Shown piece by piece: positions 25,868 to 34,860 of a stretch of 64,000 nt of DNA. The DNA is from Chryseobacterium sp. SN22 (GTDB lineage: Bacteria; Bacteroidota; Bacteroidia; Flavobacteriales; Weeksellaceae), in contig NZ_VTSX01000004.1 of the NCBI RefSeq assembly GCF_008329705.1, positions 146,669 through 210,668 on the forward strand, given 5' to 3'. How positions within the stretch are numbered: position 1 is the first letter of the stretch; the number at the start of each line of letters is the position of its first letter. Under the pieces are notes generated by a model. The model was given only the letters and a program-made list of their open reading frames with translations. It searched no databases and was not told where the DNA came from. Made by a program: the position numbers and the translations under genes.

Positions 25868-26734
25868 TTAATTTCTTTTATCCCGTCCCCAAAGCAGCTT
25901 CTGTCGGATGGTTTCATAGAAACTTAAATTATTCGGCTGCACGAGAAGAATCTGGAAATCTGCTTTTCTGATTACGATTTCCTGATCGGTTTCAATATGG
26001 ATCAGCCGTGAATCCAGGGAGAGTGAATATTGGGGAACCCTGCTTTCCACTTTGAATTTTATTTCAACCCGATCGTTCACCACCAAAGGTCTTACATTAA
26101 GATTATGAGGCGCGATGGGGGTGATGACAAAATTTTCGTTATTCGGGGAAATGATGGGTCCGCCTGAGCTTAATGAATAGGCCGTGGAACCGGTAGGCGT
26201 GGAAACGATAACCCCGTCGCCCCAGAAAACATTCAGAAATTCATCATTGATGTAAGAATCTACCGTGATCATGGAGGTAGTTTCTTTTCTTGAAACCGTA
26301 ACGTCGTTTAAAGCGTACGGGAAAAAATCTTCAGAAACAGGGGAAACCACATGGATCACTGAACGCCGGCTGGTTTTCACATCGCCTTTCAGAATAGAAT
26401 CCAGTGCGTTGAAAGCTTCCTCTTTGGTAAAGCTGGCCAGAAATCCCAATCTTCCGGTGTTGACCCCGACAATCGGGATCTCAAGATCTTCAATAAAGGT
26501 TAAGGAATTCACGATGGTCCCGTCGCCTCCGAACGTAAAGAACAGGTCCACTTCCTTGTCAAGAAGGTCCTGCTTGCTATTGAACGTTTCGAAAATTTTT
26601 GAAAACTGAAGTGCTTCAGCCATTTCGTCGTATAAAACAGATTTTACCCCTCTGTTTTCCAGCTCGGAAATAAATTTACTTAAATATAAAAAAGTATCCA
26701 GATCTTTTTTCTGAGAATAAATGGCTGCCTTCAT
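25868..26734 (-). CDS. nadK: NAD kinase
   Basis: Phosphorylates NAD to NADP using ATP or polyphosphate. The 288-aa protein has the kinase motif GGDGT at residues 69-73, NTGRLGFLASF, and the second conserved region DGVIVSTPTGSTAYSLSSGG. It lies 6 nt downstream of the CBS-domain gene in the minus direction, so the two are an operon. Confidence 0.94.
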   Translation of the reverse strand: MKAAIYSQKKDLDTFLYLSKFISELENRGVKSVLYDEMAEALQFSKIFETFNSKQDLLDKEVDLFFTFGGDGTIVNSLTFIEDLEIPIVGVNTGRLGFLASFTKEEAFNALDSILKGDVKTSRRSVIHVVSPVSEDFFPYALNDVTVSRKETTSMITVDSYINDEFLNVFWGDGVIVSTPTGSTAYSLSSGGPIISPNNENFVITPIAPHNLNVRPLVVNDRVEIKFKVESRVPQYSLSLDSRLIHIETDQEIVIRKADFQILLVQPNNLSFYETIRQKLLWGRDKRN

Positions 26735-26740
26735 CCGTGT

Positions 26741-27391
26741 TTAAATTTCTATGAATTTCTGGAAAAACCCGAATCTGTCCTGAAACAAGTCCGATTTTTC
26801 ATCAGAGTAATACTTCTGCACAATCCGATAATCATACCGGTCGAATGTTTCATCAATAGAACTCAGATTTTCATTGCTGATCTTAATCGTTACCTGAAGC
26901 ACTTCATCGGACATGAAACTGATAAATGCACCGTAAAACTTGGAGTTGTTGCTTTCCACGATATTGGCAATCTCCGTCATGGAGTATTTCCTGGCCGGGG
27001 TTTCAATGGTGAGAATGGCTCCCGATTCCGAGAACAGCGGATATTTCGAAAAATCCTGGAAAATATCTTCACAGCTGATATAGCCCAGATATTTCTCCGC
27101 TTTGCTGATCACCGGAATGATATTGGAATTGAACGTATAAAACAGGCGGATGCTGTCCATAATGTTGTTGTCCTCCAGAATCGCAAAACGCTCGATCTGA
27201 TGCTCCAGCTCTTTTAGGGTCCCTTCTGCTTCATATAGGAAATCCTGAGCCAGGGCACCGTAAAAGTGATGGGATTTTTTGATGAAAATATGAGAATATC
27301 CAAATGCTTCTAACATTTCCCTCGCTGATTCTATAGAGTCAGAAAGGCTGAAACACGGGAAGTCTTTTGAGATATAGTCCTTGATAAACAT
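26741..27391 (-). CDS. CBS-domain protein
   Basis: A 216-aa protein with two CBS-like repeats in the N-terminal 120 residues (ISKDFPCFSLSDSIESARE, NNIMDSIRLFYTFNSNIIPVI), followed by a C-terminal alpha/beta region that could be an ACT-like regulatory domain. CBS pairs usually bind adenine nucleotides. Its linkage to nadK, 6 nt downstream, suggests a regulatory link to nucleotide status, which is inference. Confidence 0.75.
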   Translation of the reverse strand: MFIKDYISKDFPCFSLSDSIESAREMLEAFGYSHIFIKKSHHFYGALAQDFLYEAEGTLKELEHQIERFAILEDNNIMDSIRLFYTFNSNIIPVISKAEKYLGYISCEDIFQDFSKYPLFSESGAILTIETPARKYSMTEIANIVESNNSKFYGAFISFMSDEVLQVTIKISNENLSSIDETFDRYDYRIVQKYYSDEKSDLFQDRFGFFQKFIEI

Positions 27392-27475
27392 TGTGCTAAT
27401 TTATAAAAAATTAAACGAAACTTTTTCTGAAATATTGGTTTTTTTTCTGAAAAAATCAAAAAAGTAAATTTAAAA

Positions 27476-27506
27476 TTTGTCCGTGATGAAAAAAGAAGTA
27501 TCTTTG
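27476..27506 (+). promoter_or_regulatory. consensus-like promoter with no plus-strand gene downstream
   Basis: TTTG (27476-27479) and TATCTTTG (27499-27506) are separated by 19 nt, the spacing of Bacteroidota vegetative promoters. Transcription would start near 27512. No plus-strand ORF follows; a terminator lies about 60 nt on. Confidence 0.6.
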
Positions 27507-27511
27507 TCGCC

Positions 27512-27582
27512 TTTCATTTTTACTTTTTATTAGATTTATTTCAAACTGCAATGTCTGTAAGGCACATGCAGTTTTTTATTTT
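27512..27582 (+). ncRNA. candidate orphan small RNA of about 70 nt
   Basis: The stretch between a good promoter (27476-27506) and a terminator hairpin has no open frame of note. The hairpin is AAACTGCA (27543-27550) with TGCAGTTT (27567-27574), extended by an inner TGT/ACA pair, then TTTATTTT. The 5' part is U-rich. The T tract runs into the stop codon of the convergent TrmH-type gene, so the RNA could also overlap that mRNA. No known RNA family is recognised. Confidence 0.45.
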
Positions 27583-28106
27583 AGGGCCTTGGCAAACTCC
27601 CACATCACGATTCCGCCGCACACACTTACATTCAGGGAATGCTTGGTTCCCAACTGCGGAATTTCCACAAAAGAATCGATATTCGGCAACGCTTCATCGC
27701 TGATTCCTTCCACTTCATTCCCTAAAATCACCGCGTATTTTTTAGATGGGTCAATGGTAAAATCGGTGATCATCCGGCTGCCGGTCGTCTGTTCGATGCC
27801 AACGATTTCAAAACCCTGCGTTTTGAGAACATTGATGGTCACATTAATATCGTTCTCATAGCTCCAGTCCACACTTTCGGTTGCCCCTAATGCAGCTTTA
27901 TGAATTTCACGGTGAGGCGGCTGTGGCGTAATTCCGCAAAGGATAATCTTCCGGATCAGAAAAGCATCTGCTGTTCTGAAAGTCGCCCCTACATTATGCA
28001 TACTCCTTATATTGTCCAATACCACCACCAGCGGAATTTTTTCAACAGATTTAAAGGTTTCCACATCCAGTCTGTTCAGTTCTTCCAGTTTTAATTTATG
28101 TACCAA
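27576..28106 (-). CDS. TrmH/SpoU-family RNA 2'-O-methyltransferase
   Basis: A 176-aa SPOUT methyltransferase using S-adenosylmethionine to methylate ribose in tRNA or rRNA. The three SpoU motifs are present: NIRSMHNVGATFRTAD (motif 1, N32 and R34), ILGNEVEGISDEAL (motif 2) and IPQLGTKHSLNVSVCGG (motif 3). The small size and lack of an N-terminal substrate-binding domain leave the RNA target open. Confidence 0.88.
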   Translation of the reverse strand: MVHKLKLEELNRLDVETFKSVEKIPLVVVLDNIRSMHNVGATFRTADAFLIRKIILCGITPQPPHREIHKAALGATESVDWSYENDINVTINVLKTQGFEIVGIEQTTGSRMITDFTIDPSKKYAVILGNEVEGISDEALPNIDSFVEIPQLGTKHSLNVSVCGGIVMWEFAKALK

Positions 28107-28164
28107 CTTTATTTTTTTGGCAAAATTAGGTATAATTATTTACGATTTCCAGCCGGAAAGGGAT

Positions 28165-29049
28165 TTATTGTTTTTGCAATTCCATGATCTGGTGCACGTT
28201 TTTCTCAATATTCTGTGCAATGGTTTCCATCGGGATGTCGTTTTCATCATTATTAAAAGGATCTTCAATTTCCTCGGCAATCAGCTCAAGGCTCATCAGC
28301 ACATAATAAATAAAGACCGTTAAAGGAATAATGTAATTACCGATATTAATGACGTAAGCAATCGGCAAAGCAAAAACATACAGGATGATAAATTTTTTAA
28401 TGAAAGAAGAATAGGAATAGGGGATCGGGGTATTCTTGATCCTTTCACAGCCGCCGCAGACATCCAGGAACCCGGAAAGCTGGGTATCCAGGTACAGCAT
28501 TTCGACATCGGAGATCTTTCCCTCTTTTTTCAGTTGGTTCAGCTGTTGGCTCATCAGGATAACCAGCTCACTCGGCCCGTGGTTTCTCAGCTCTTTCTCA
28601 ATTTCAGAATAATCCTCATCCAGAGCAAGACGGGTGGATTCTTTGGAGAGGTGCTTCGCCAGCAGGTGCGGAAAGAACTTCAGGTATTTGGTAATCTGTT
28701 CGGTGTGCTGAGGGTCGTTGCCCAAAATCATGCTGACCTTGACTGCAAAATTCCGGGTATCATTCACCAGCTTTCCCCAGAGTTTCCGCCCTTCCCACCA
28801 GCGGTCATAAGCTGTATTTGTTCTGAAAACCAGCAATAAAGAAAGCACGAAGCCCAGCAGGGAATGAATCAGCCCTATATGGCTGATACCGGATTTAGAA
28901 TTGAGACGGAAATATTCCAGCTCCAGGTATTCAATGCCCCAGGAATACAGGCCGACCAGGATCATGCTCGGGAACAGGATCTTCAACGTATCGCTTTTAT
29001 GCAGGCTGAAAAGGATTTTCAGGAAATGTTTGGTGTTGTAAACTCTCAT
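28165..29049 (-). CDS. bestrophin-family anion-channel-like protein
   Basis: A membrane protein of about 295 aa related to bacterial bestrophins (UPF0187). It has an N-terminal helix pair, FRTNTAYDRWWEGRKLWGKLVNDTRNFAVKV (the family's core signature, given here in part as AYDRWWEGRKLWG), a helical cytoplasmic domain, and C-terminal YVINIGNYIIPLTVFIYY with ELIAEEIEDPF. An ATG at 29085 is in frame, but MRVYNTKHF at 29049 is the more typical start. Bacterial relatives form pentameric cation or anion channels. Confidence 0.85.
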   Translation of the reverse strand: MRVYNTKHFLKILFSLHKSDTLKILFPSMILVGLYSWGIEYLELEYFRLNSKSGISHIGLIHSLLGFVLSLLLVFRTNTAYDRWWEGRKLWGKLVNDTRNFAVKVSMILGNDPQHTEQITKYLKFFPHLLAKHLSKESTRLALDEDYSEIEKELRNHGPSELVILMSQQLNQLKKEGKISDVEMLYLDTQLSGFLDVCGGCERIKNTPIPYSYSSFIKKFIILYVFALPIAYVINIGNYIIPLTVFIYYVLMSLELIAEEIEDPFNNDENDIPMETIAQNIEKNVHQIMELQKQ

Positions 29050-29161
29050 AGATAGGGTTGGTCCTACAAATATAATTTTTTTCATTTTATCCCGGCTTTA
29101 CGGAAAGCCGTAATTTTTTCCGGCTAAGCAGATGGTTATTTGTCATAAAAATTATCAAAAA

Positions 29162-29326
29162 ATGGGATATTACAGAAAAGGACATTTTAAGAAAGACGGA
29201 ACGTGGGTAAGCGGGCATTATGTAAGTACTTTCGGGCGCGGAAAAAGAAAAGCGAAAGGTCCACAGGGCTGTGTTGTAATTATTTTCGGAGGTCTTGTCT
29301 CACTGCTGGTTTATCTTTTAAGGTAG
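29162..29326 (+). CDS. small basic single-pass membrane protein
   Basis: A 54-aa protein whose start MGYYRKGHF at 29162 is preferred over an in-frame ATG at 29132. The N-terminal half is basic and aromatic (KKDGTWVSGHYV, GRGKRKAKG) and the C-terminal half is one membrane helix (VVIIFGGLVSLLVYLL). Topology by the positive-inside rule puts the basic part in the cytoplasm. No family or function is recognised. Confidence 0.5.
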   Translation: MGYYRKGHFKKDGTWVSGHYVSTFGRGKRKAKGPQGCVVIIFGGLVSLLVYLLR

Positions 29327-29430
29327 GCCTGAAGAGGAACCTGGTGGGAAATGATAACCGAATATCAACTTTAAAATTTTTCAGGATTTCAAAAAAGTGC
29401 TATTTTTAGTCTCACTAAATACCACACAAA

Positions 29431-30300
29431 ATGATTCTCGAAAACGTAGATGCTGTTATTGATATTAGTAAAGAAGATTTTCAGAAAAATTATTTTAAAA
29501 AGAAAAAGCCCCTTCTGATCAAAAATTTTGCAAGCCGTTGGGAAGCTTTCGATCAATGGAATTTCGATTATATCCGGGAAAAAGCAGGGGAACAGGAAGT
29601 CCCGCTCTACGATAACAAACCTGCGGATGCCGGCAAAAGCTCTGATGCTCCGGTGGCCAAAATGAAAATGAAGGAATATATCGATACCATCAGAAGCAGG
29701 CCTTCGGATCTGAGGATTTTCTTTTACATCATTACCGACCGGCTTCCGGAACTGCTGAAAAACTTTACCTACCCGGATCTGGGAATGAAATTTTTCAAAC
29801 GCCTGCCCACCTTATTTTTCGGCGGAAGCGAAGCCCATGTGCTGATGCATTATGATGTGGACCTGGGCGATTTTCTGCATATCCATTTTGAAGGAAAGAA
29901 AAGGATTTTGTTGTTCGATCAGAAACAGTCGGCTTTCCTGTATAAAGTGCCGTTGTCGGTACATACCGTTTATGACGTGGATTACGAAAATCTGGATTAC
30001 GAAAAATTCCCGGCACTGAAGCATGCCAAAGGTTTTGAAATCTTTATGGAACACGGCGATGCGCTTTTCATTCCCGGGGCATTTTGGCATTTCAACCGCT
30101 ATCTGGAACCGGGATTCTCCATGTCGCTGCGCGCACTTCCCAACAAACCCGCTGTATTTGCCAATATGCTGTACCACGTGTTCATCATGCGGTATACCGA
30201 CAAGCTGATGCGGAAACTGTTCAAAGCGAAATGGGTAAATTATAAACAGAAGTGGGCCTATAAAAGGAGTTCGAAGGCTTTATTAAATCTTAATAAATAA
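29431..30300 (+). CDS. cupin-like (JmjC-type) protein
   Basis: A 289-aa protein with a cupin_8-like double-stranded beta-helix. Candidate Fe(II) ligands are His and Asp in MHYDVDLGDFLHIHFEGKK, with a distal His in PGAFWHFNR. FEIFMEHGDALFIPGAFWH is the characteristic second cupin motif. Relatives include 2-oxoglutarate-dependent protein or RNA hydroxylases; the substrate is unknown. The last 40 residues are Lys/Trp-rich. It stands alone with a 370-nt gap behind it. Confidence 0.8.
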   Translation: MILENVDAVIDISKEDFQKNYFKKKKPLLIKNFASRWEAFDQWNFDYIREKAGEQEVPLYDNKPADAGKSSDAPVAKMKMKEYIDTIRSRPSDLRIFFYIITDRLPELLKNFTYPDLGMKFFKRLPTLFFGGSEAHVLMHYDVDLGDFLHIHFEGKKRILLFDQKQSAFLYKVPLSVHTVYDVDYENLDYEKFPALKHAKGFEIFMEHGDALFIPGAFWHFNRYLEPGFSMSLRALPNKPAVFANMLYHVFIMRYTDKLMRKLFKAKWVNYKQKWAYKRSSKALLNLNK

Positions 30301-30670
30301 ACTTTTCAAAATTTTCAATGCAAAGATCTGTTTAAAGTTTATGATGTTAAATGGAAAGATTGATCTGATGAAGCATTGATTGGAAATAAAATATTTCTTG
30401 TGTGACCAGTAGTAAAGCGATAGATTTTGTATAGAAATAGCAGGTCAGGCGAATAGATATTTTTCCGGAATGAAAAAGTTTGTGATCTTAGCTAAGTGAA
30501 ATCAAATTCGACAGAGCCAAACGGCTTTGCAGACTTAAGAGCAGTTAGTGATTGTAAAAATCTTTATGAGCTCTGCATTTAAGTTAAAACAAATATATAG
30601 CTTTTCAAAAACTTTACTCCTACTGTTTTATTTCCTATTTTTACCGTCCCAATTCTAAGAAAAGACTTTA
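30301..30670. other. intergenic gap, nothing recognised
   Basis: The 370 nt between the cupin-like gene and mutS hold no ORF of note on either strand. A short AGCC/GGCT hairpin near 30516 and AT-rich sequence before mutS are the only visible structure. Confidence 0.5.
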
Positions 30671-33262
30671 ATGGCAAAGGCAGCGAAAAAAGAAACCCCG
30701 TTAATGACCCAGTACAACACCATCAAGGCAAAATATCCTGATGCGCTTTTGCTGTTCAGGGTAGGGGATTTTTACGAAACTTTCGGGCAGGATGCCGTGC
30801 GGACTTCTCAGATTTTAGGAATCGTCCTGACTAAAAGGGCCAACGGCGAAGGCCATATTGAGCTGGCCGGATTTCCGCATCACTCGGTGGATTCTTATCT
30901 GCCGAAACTCGTAAGGGCCGGAATGCGGGTGGCGATCTGCGACCAGCTGGAAGACCCGAAAACGGTAAAAGGGATCGTCAAAAGAGGGGTTACGGAATTG
31001 GTGACGCCCGGCGTTACGTTTAACGACCAGGTACTGAATTCCAAAAAGAACAATTTCCTGCTTTCGCTTCATAAAGAAAAAGAGAAATTCGGGATTGCCC
31101 TGGTGGATATTTCTACCGGGGAATTCCTGGTAAGCGAAGGAAACCTGGAGAAGCTGATCCATATTGTCAATACTTTTGATCCGAGTGAAATCATTTACCA
31201 GCGAAGTGTTCAGATTCCGGAACAGCTTAAAAATAAAAACGCCTTCAAGCTGGAAGACTGGGCGTATCAGTATAATTTTGCCTATGAAAAACTGACAAAT
31301 CATTTCAAAACCAATTCATTAAAAGGATTCGGAATTGAAGGCCAGCAACTGGCGATTACTGCAGCGGGAGCTATTTTCGCTTATCTGGTAGAAGATACAC
31401 ATCATAATTTACTGGCGCACATTACCAAAATCCAGATCATTCCACAGGAGGATTTCCTGATGATGGACCATTTTACGCTGCGAAACCTGGAAATTGTATA
31501 TCCGAGCCATCCTCAGGGAAAATCTTTGCTGGATATTATCGATAAAACCTCAACGCCGATGGGCGGAAGGCTGTTGAGACGGAGGATCATTTTGCCGTTG
31601 AAATCCGTCGCTGAAATCAACAGGAGACTTTCGTTGATTGACTTTTTAAACGAAAACGATCAGCTTAAATATGAAATTTCACAGCTGCTGAAATCCATCT
31701 CGGATCTGGACCGGCTGATGGGGAAACTGGCTGCGGAAAAAATCTGTCCTAAAGAATTAGGTTATCTTCGTCAGAGCCTGATCAATATCCATAAAATCAA
31801 AGCCCTGCTTCATCCGCATGCCGATGTATTAGCGTGGCTGGATCCTCTGTATGATCAGGATGAACTGATCAAATGCCTTCAGAATCACCTGAACGACGAA
31901 CTGCCGGTAAATCTGGCAAAAGGAAATGTTATTAAAAACGGGATTTCCGAGGAACTCGACACGTTGAGAGGGTTGCAGTCGAAAGGAAGAGGGTTCCTGG
32001 ATGAAATGTGCCAGCGGGAGATCGAGAGAACCGGAATTTCCAGCTTAAAAATAGATTTCAATAATGTCTTCGGCTATTATATTGAGGTAAGAAATACCCA
32101 TAAAGACAAAGTTCCGGCTGACTGGCTGAGAAAACAGACGCTCGTGAACGCCGAGCGTTACATCACCGAAGAACTGAAAGAATACGAAAACCAGATCCTT
32201 GGTGCCGAAGAGAAAATCGGAGTCCTGGAAAACGAACTGTACCGGAAAATATGCAGTGAAACGATGATCTACATCGATCATATTCAGGAAAACTCAAATA
32301 TTATTGCCCAGCTGGACGTGGCAGTCGGCTTATCGGAGCTGGCCGTTTCCGAAAGTTATACCAAACCTGTTCTAACGGAAACTTTTGCCATCGATTTAAA
32401 AGAAGCAAGACACCCGATCATTGAAAACGCACTTCCTCTGGGGGAAAAATACATCCCGAATGATATTTTCCTGGATAAAGATTCGCAGCAGATCATTATG
32501 GTCACCGGGCCGAATATGGCCGGTAAATCCGCAATCCTCCGACAGACGGCGATTGTCTGCCTGATGGCCCAGATCGGAAGCTTTGTTCCGGCGAAATATG
32601 CGGAAATCGGGATTTTAGATAAAATTTTTACCAGGGTAGGCGCTACCGATAATATTTCTGCCGGGGAATCGACTTTCATGGTGGAAATGAACGAAGCCGC
32701 CAACATCCTGAATAATATCTCCGAGCGAAGTCTGATACTCCTGGATGAAATCGGCCGCGGAACTTCTACCTACGACGGGGTTTCCATCGCGTGGGCCATT
32801 GCAGAGTACCTCCATCAGCATCCTGCACAGGCCAAGACGCTGTTTGCCACGCATTATCATGAACTGAATGAAATGACGGTGAATTTTGAGCGGGTAAAAA
32901 ACTTCCACGTTTCCATTCAGGAAAACAAAGGGAACATTATCTTTTTGAGAAAACTGGTGCCGGGCGGAAGCGAGCACAGCTTTGGGATCCATGTGGCCAA
33001 ACTTGCCGGAATGCCGGCGAAAGTGGTCAACCGCGCCAATGAAATCCTGAAAACTCTTGAGGCCAGCCATACCCAGGGCGGAGGCTCTTCGGAAAAGATC
33101 AAAAGGGTAACAGAAGAAAATCTGCAGCTCTCTTTCTTTCAGCTCGATGATCCGGTATTGGAAAACATCCGGGAAGAACTGACGAAGATCGATATCAATA
33201 CCTTAACCCCGATCGAAGCGTTAATGAAGCTGAATTCAATTAAAAAGATGATCGGAGGGTAA
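30671..33262 (+). CDS. mutS: DNA mismatch repair protein MutS
   Basis: The mismatch-recognition ATPase. The 863-aa protein has the N-terminal mismatch-binding motif GDFYETF near residue 36, connector and lever domains, a clamp, and the C-terminal ATPase with Walker A GPNMAGKSAILRQ, Walker B-like LILLDEIGRGTSTYDG, and the ATHYHEL switch. The C-terminal tail contains the helix-turn-helix dimerisation region. Length and order are normal for MutS1. Confidence 0.96.
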   Translation: MAKAAKKETPLMTQYNTIKAKYPDALLLFRVGDFYETFGQDAVRTSQILGIVLTKRANGEGHIELAGFPHHSVDSYLPKLVRAGMRVAICDQLEDPKTVKGIVKRGVTELVTPGVTFNDQVLNSKKNNFLLSLHKEKEKFGIALVDISTGEFLVSEGNLEKLIHIVNTFDPSEIIYQRSVQIPEQLKNKNAFKLEDWAYQYNFAYEKLTNHFKTNSLKGFGIEGQQLAITAAGAIFAYLVEDTHHNLLAHITKIQIIPQEDFLMMDHFTLRNLEIVYPSHPQGKSLLDIIDKTSTPMGGRLLRRRIILPLKSVAEINRRLSLIDFLNENDQLKYEISQLLKSISDLDRLMGKLAAEKICPKELGYLRQSLINIHKIKALLHPHADVLAWLDPLYDQDELIKCLQNHLNDELPVNLAKGNVIKNGISEELDTLRGLQSKGRGFLDEMCQREIERTGISSLKIDFNNVFGYYIEVRNTHKDKVPADWLRKQTLVNAERYITEELKEYENQILGAEEKIGVLENELYRKICSETMIYIDHIQENSNIIAQLDVAVGLSELAVSESYTKPVLTETFAIDLKEARHPIIENALPLGEKYIPNDIFLDKDSQQIIMVTGPNMAGKSAILRQTAIVCLMAQIGSFVPAKYAEIGILDKIFTRVGATDNISAGESTFMVEMNEAANILNNISERSLILLDEIGRGTSTYDGVSIAWAIAEYLHQHPAQAKTLFATHYHELNEMTVNFERVKNFHVSIQENKGNIIFLRKLVPGGSEHSFGIHVAKLAGMPAKVVNRANEILKTLEASHTQGGGSSEKIKRVTEENLQLSFFQLDDPVLENIREELTKIDINTLTPIEALMKLNSIKKMIGG

Positions 33263-33280
33263 TTATAGTTTCATTAGAAA

Positions 33281-33712
33281 TCATTTCAGATCCATACTGA
33301 AAGGAATCTGGATTTTACTTTGTAGGGGATTTCCAGCCTGTCTAGCCGGAATCCATTTGCCATTGATGCGGGATATTGCTTTTTCAACAGATTGGTTAAA
33401 GATTTTATTAGGTCCGAAAACTTTAATTTCTCTCATGGACCCGTCTTTTTCAATAATAAAACTGAGGGTAGCCTTAATGATGTTTTTACTCTTTTCCGTT
33501 TTTAAAAATTCTAAAAGAATAAGATTTTTAATTCTTTGAACAAAAGCTTCCGTACCATTTGGAAAATATGCATGGTGATCAGGATAAAGATAGCATATTG
33601 TAGCTGTTTGAACATCCGCTTTTTTTGGATTTAAAGGCGTTTCCGGAAGCTCTTGCCCGAAAATCATTCCACAGATATTCATTATCAAAAATAAGATCAA
33701 AGGCTTTTTCAA
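33281..33712 (-). CDS. small secreted protein with TonB-C-like fold (paralogue 1)
   Basis: A 143-aa protein with a signal peptide (LILFLIMNICGMIFGQ). The C-terminal 80 residues (ATLSFIIEKDGSMREIKVFG, KWIPARQAGNPLQSKIQIPF) follow the TonB C-terminal-domain pattern, but the membrane anchor and Pro-rich spacer of TonB are absent. It resembles the neighbour at 33734 and the protein at 36483. It is probably periplasmic, and a role in TonB-type transport is not shown. Confidence 0.65.
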   Translation of the reverse strand: MKKPLILFLIMNICGMIFGQELPETPLNPKKADVQTATICYLYPDHHAYFPNGTEAFVQRIKNLILLEFLKTEKSKNIIKATLSFIIEKDGSMREIKVFGPNKIFNQSVEKAISRINGKWIPARQAGNPLQSKIQIPFSMDLK

Positions 33713-33733
33713 ATGTGATTTTCCTGATTATGA

Positions 33734-34162
33734 TTAATTATATTTCTTCAATGTCAAAGGAAAAGTATAAAGATACCGTACCGGCTGACCGTTGACCATG
33801 GCAGGTTTCCATTTTACAAAAAGCCTTCTCACGGCCACTTCGGCGGCATGAGAATGTTTCGGGTCATTTCCCAAAGCGGTTACGTACCGGACATATCCGG
33901 TTTTTTCCACAATGAAATAAACCCGGGTATCGATTTTTCTGGATTTTACATCAATAACGTCCATCTTATCGGCAAATTCCTTTTTGAAGTTTTCCGTTCC
34001 GCCGGGAAATTCCGGTGGCGTATCGGCTTTGGTTACCGCATCATCAAGTTTCATTTTTGTCTTAAGTACGGCATAATCCGGCAATTCCCTAACGGAATTG
34101 TATTGCTGTGCAAATAATGAAATGCTTAAAAACAAGCTTATGAAAAATAAGAACTTCTTCAT
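33734..34162 (-). CDS. small secreted protein with TonB-C-like fold (paralogue 2)
   Basis: A 142-aa protein with a signal peptide (FLFFISLFLSISLFAQ). The C-terminal part (RVYFIVEKTGYVRYVTALG, RRLFVKWKPAMVNGQPVRY) matches the TonB C-terminal-domain pattern and paralogues at 33281 and 36483. The stop is 21 nt before the start of paralogue 1, so the two form an operon. Confidence 0.65.
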   Translation of the reverse strand: MKKFLFFISLFLSISLFAQQYNSVRELPDYAVLKTKMKLDDAVTKADTPPEFPGGTENFKKEFADKMDVIDVKSRKIDTRVYFIVEKTGYVRYVTALGNDPKHSHAAEVAVRRLFVKWKPAMVNGQPVRYLYTFPLTLKKYN

Positions 34163-34229
34163 ACCTGCAAAAATTAGATATTTTACGACAGCAAAAATGG
34201 AACCGTAGCGTAATAAAAAAGTACCAAAT

Positions 34230-34391
34230 CTATTGGTGCTGAACTACAGTTAAGTGCTGATTAGCAACATTCTCCTTTATGGTGCAGGTTCCGGTGCAGA
34301 TGTTCCCGGAGGAGTCGAGGCAGAAACATGCGGTGATGCATCCGTGTCTGCCGTTGATTTCCTTATGCTTTTTAGTAAACCTGTTTTTGAT
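34230..34391 (-). pseudogene. remnant of a small double-glycine-leader-type (bacteriocin-like) peptide gene
   Basis: On the minus strand an open stretch of 53 codons reads IKNRFTKKHKEINGRHGC followed by a Cys-rich core with six cysteines (ITACFCLDSSGNICTGTC). It resembles the short bacteriocin-like peptides common in Chryseobacterium, which open with MKN..KL and end the leader in GG. Here the first codon is ATC instead of ATG and the leader end reads GR instead of GG, so it appears inactive. The family likeness is from memory and the length is too short for confidence. Confidence 0.35.
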
Positions 34392-34461
34392 ATTATTATG
34401 AAAAATATCTTTTATAAAGGCTGATCGCTTATTTTTACGGAAAATAAATCAAAAGATCCCA

Positions 34462-34860
34462 ATGAAAAAATCTGCGTTTCAGTTTCATTACAAATATTTC
34501 CTGGCTACTGTTTTTATATTTCTCTCCGAAGTCCTGATCGCCACTGTTTTAAAAGATATTTTCCTCATCAGAGCGTATCTGGGCGACATCATTGTTGTAA
34601 TGCTGCTTTATACTTTTGTCAAAAGCTTTTTCAATATTCGGAATGATGTAAAAGTGATTTTTGGTATTCTCATTTTTTCTTTCACGGTAGAATTCGCACA
34701 GTATTTCAACATTGCAGAAAAGCTGGGCTTTCAGCCGGGAAGCACTATGTACATCGTGGTCGGCAATTCATTTTCCTGGATTGATATGTTCTGCTATGCC
34801 GTTGGATGTTTGCTGCTGATCATCTTTGTGAAACTTACCGGAAAGCAGAAGCGGAATTAA
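34462..34860 (+). CDS. DUF2809 membrane protein
   Basis: A 132-aa polytopic inner-membrane protein with four hydrophobic segments. LRDxx-like turns (RAYLGDIIVVMLLYTFVKSF, FAQYFNIAEKLG, SFSWIDMFCYAVGC) match the DUF2809 pattern. Function is unknown. Its stop codon overlaps that of the convergent YARHG gene: the four bases TTAA at 34857-34860 serve both. Confidence 0.8.
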   Translation: MKKSAFQFHYKYFLATVFIFLSEVLIATVLKDIFLIRAYLGDIIVVMLLYTFVKSFFNIRNDVKVIFGILIFSFTVEFAQYFNIAEKLGFQPGSTMYIVVGNSFSWIDMFCYAVGCLLLIIFVKLTGKQKRN

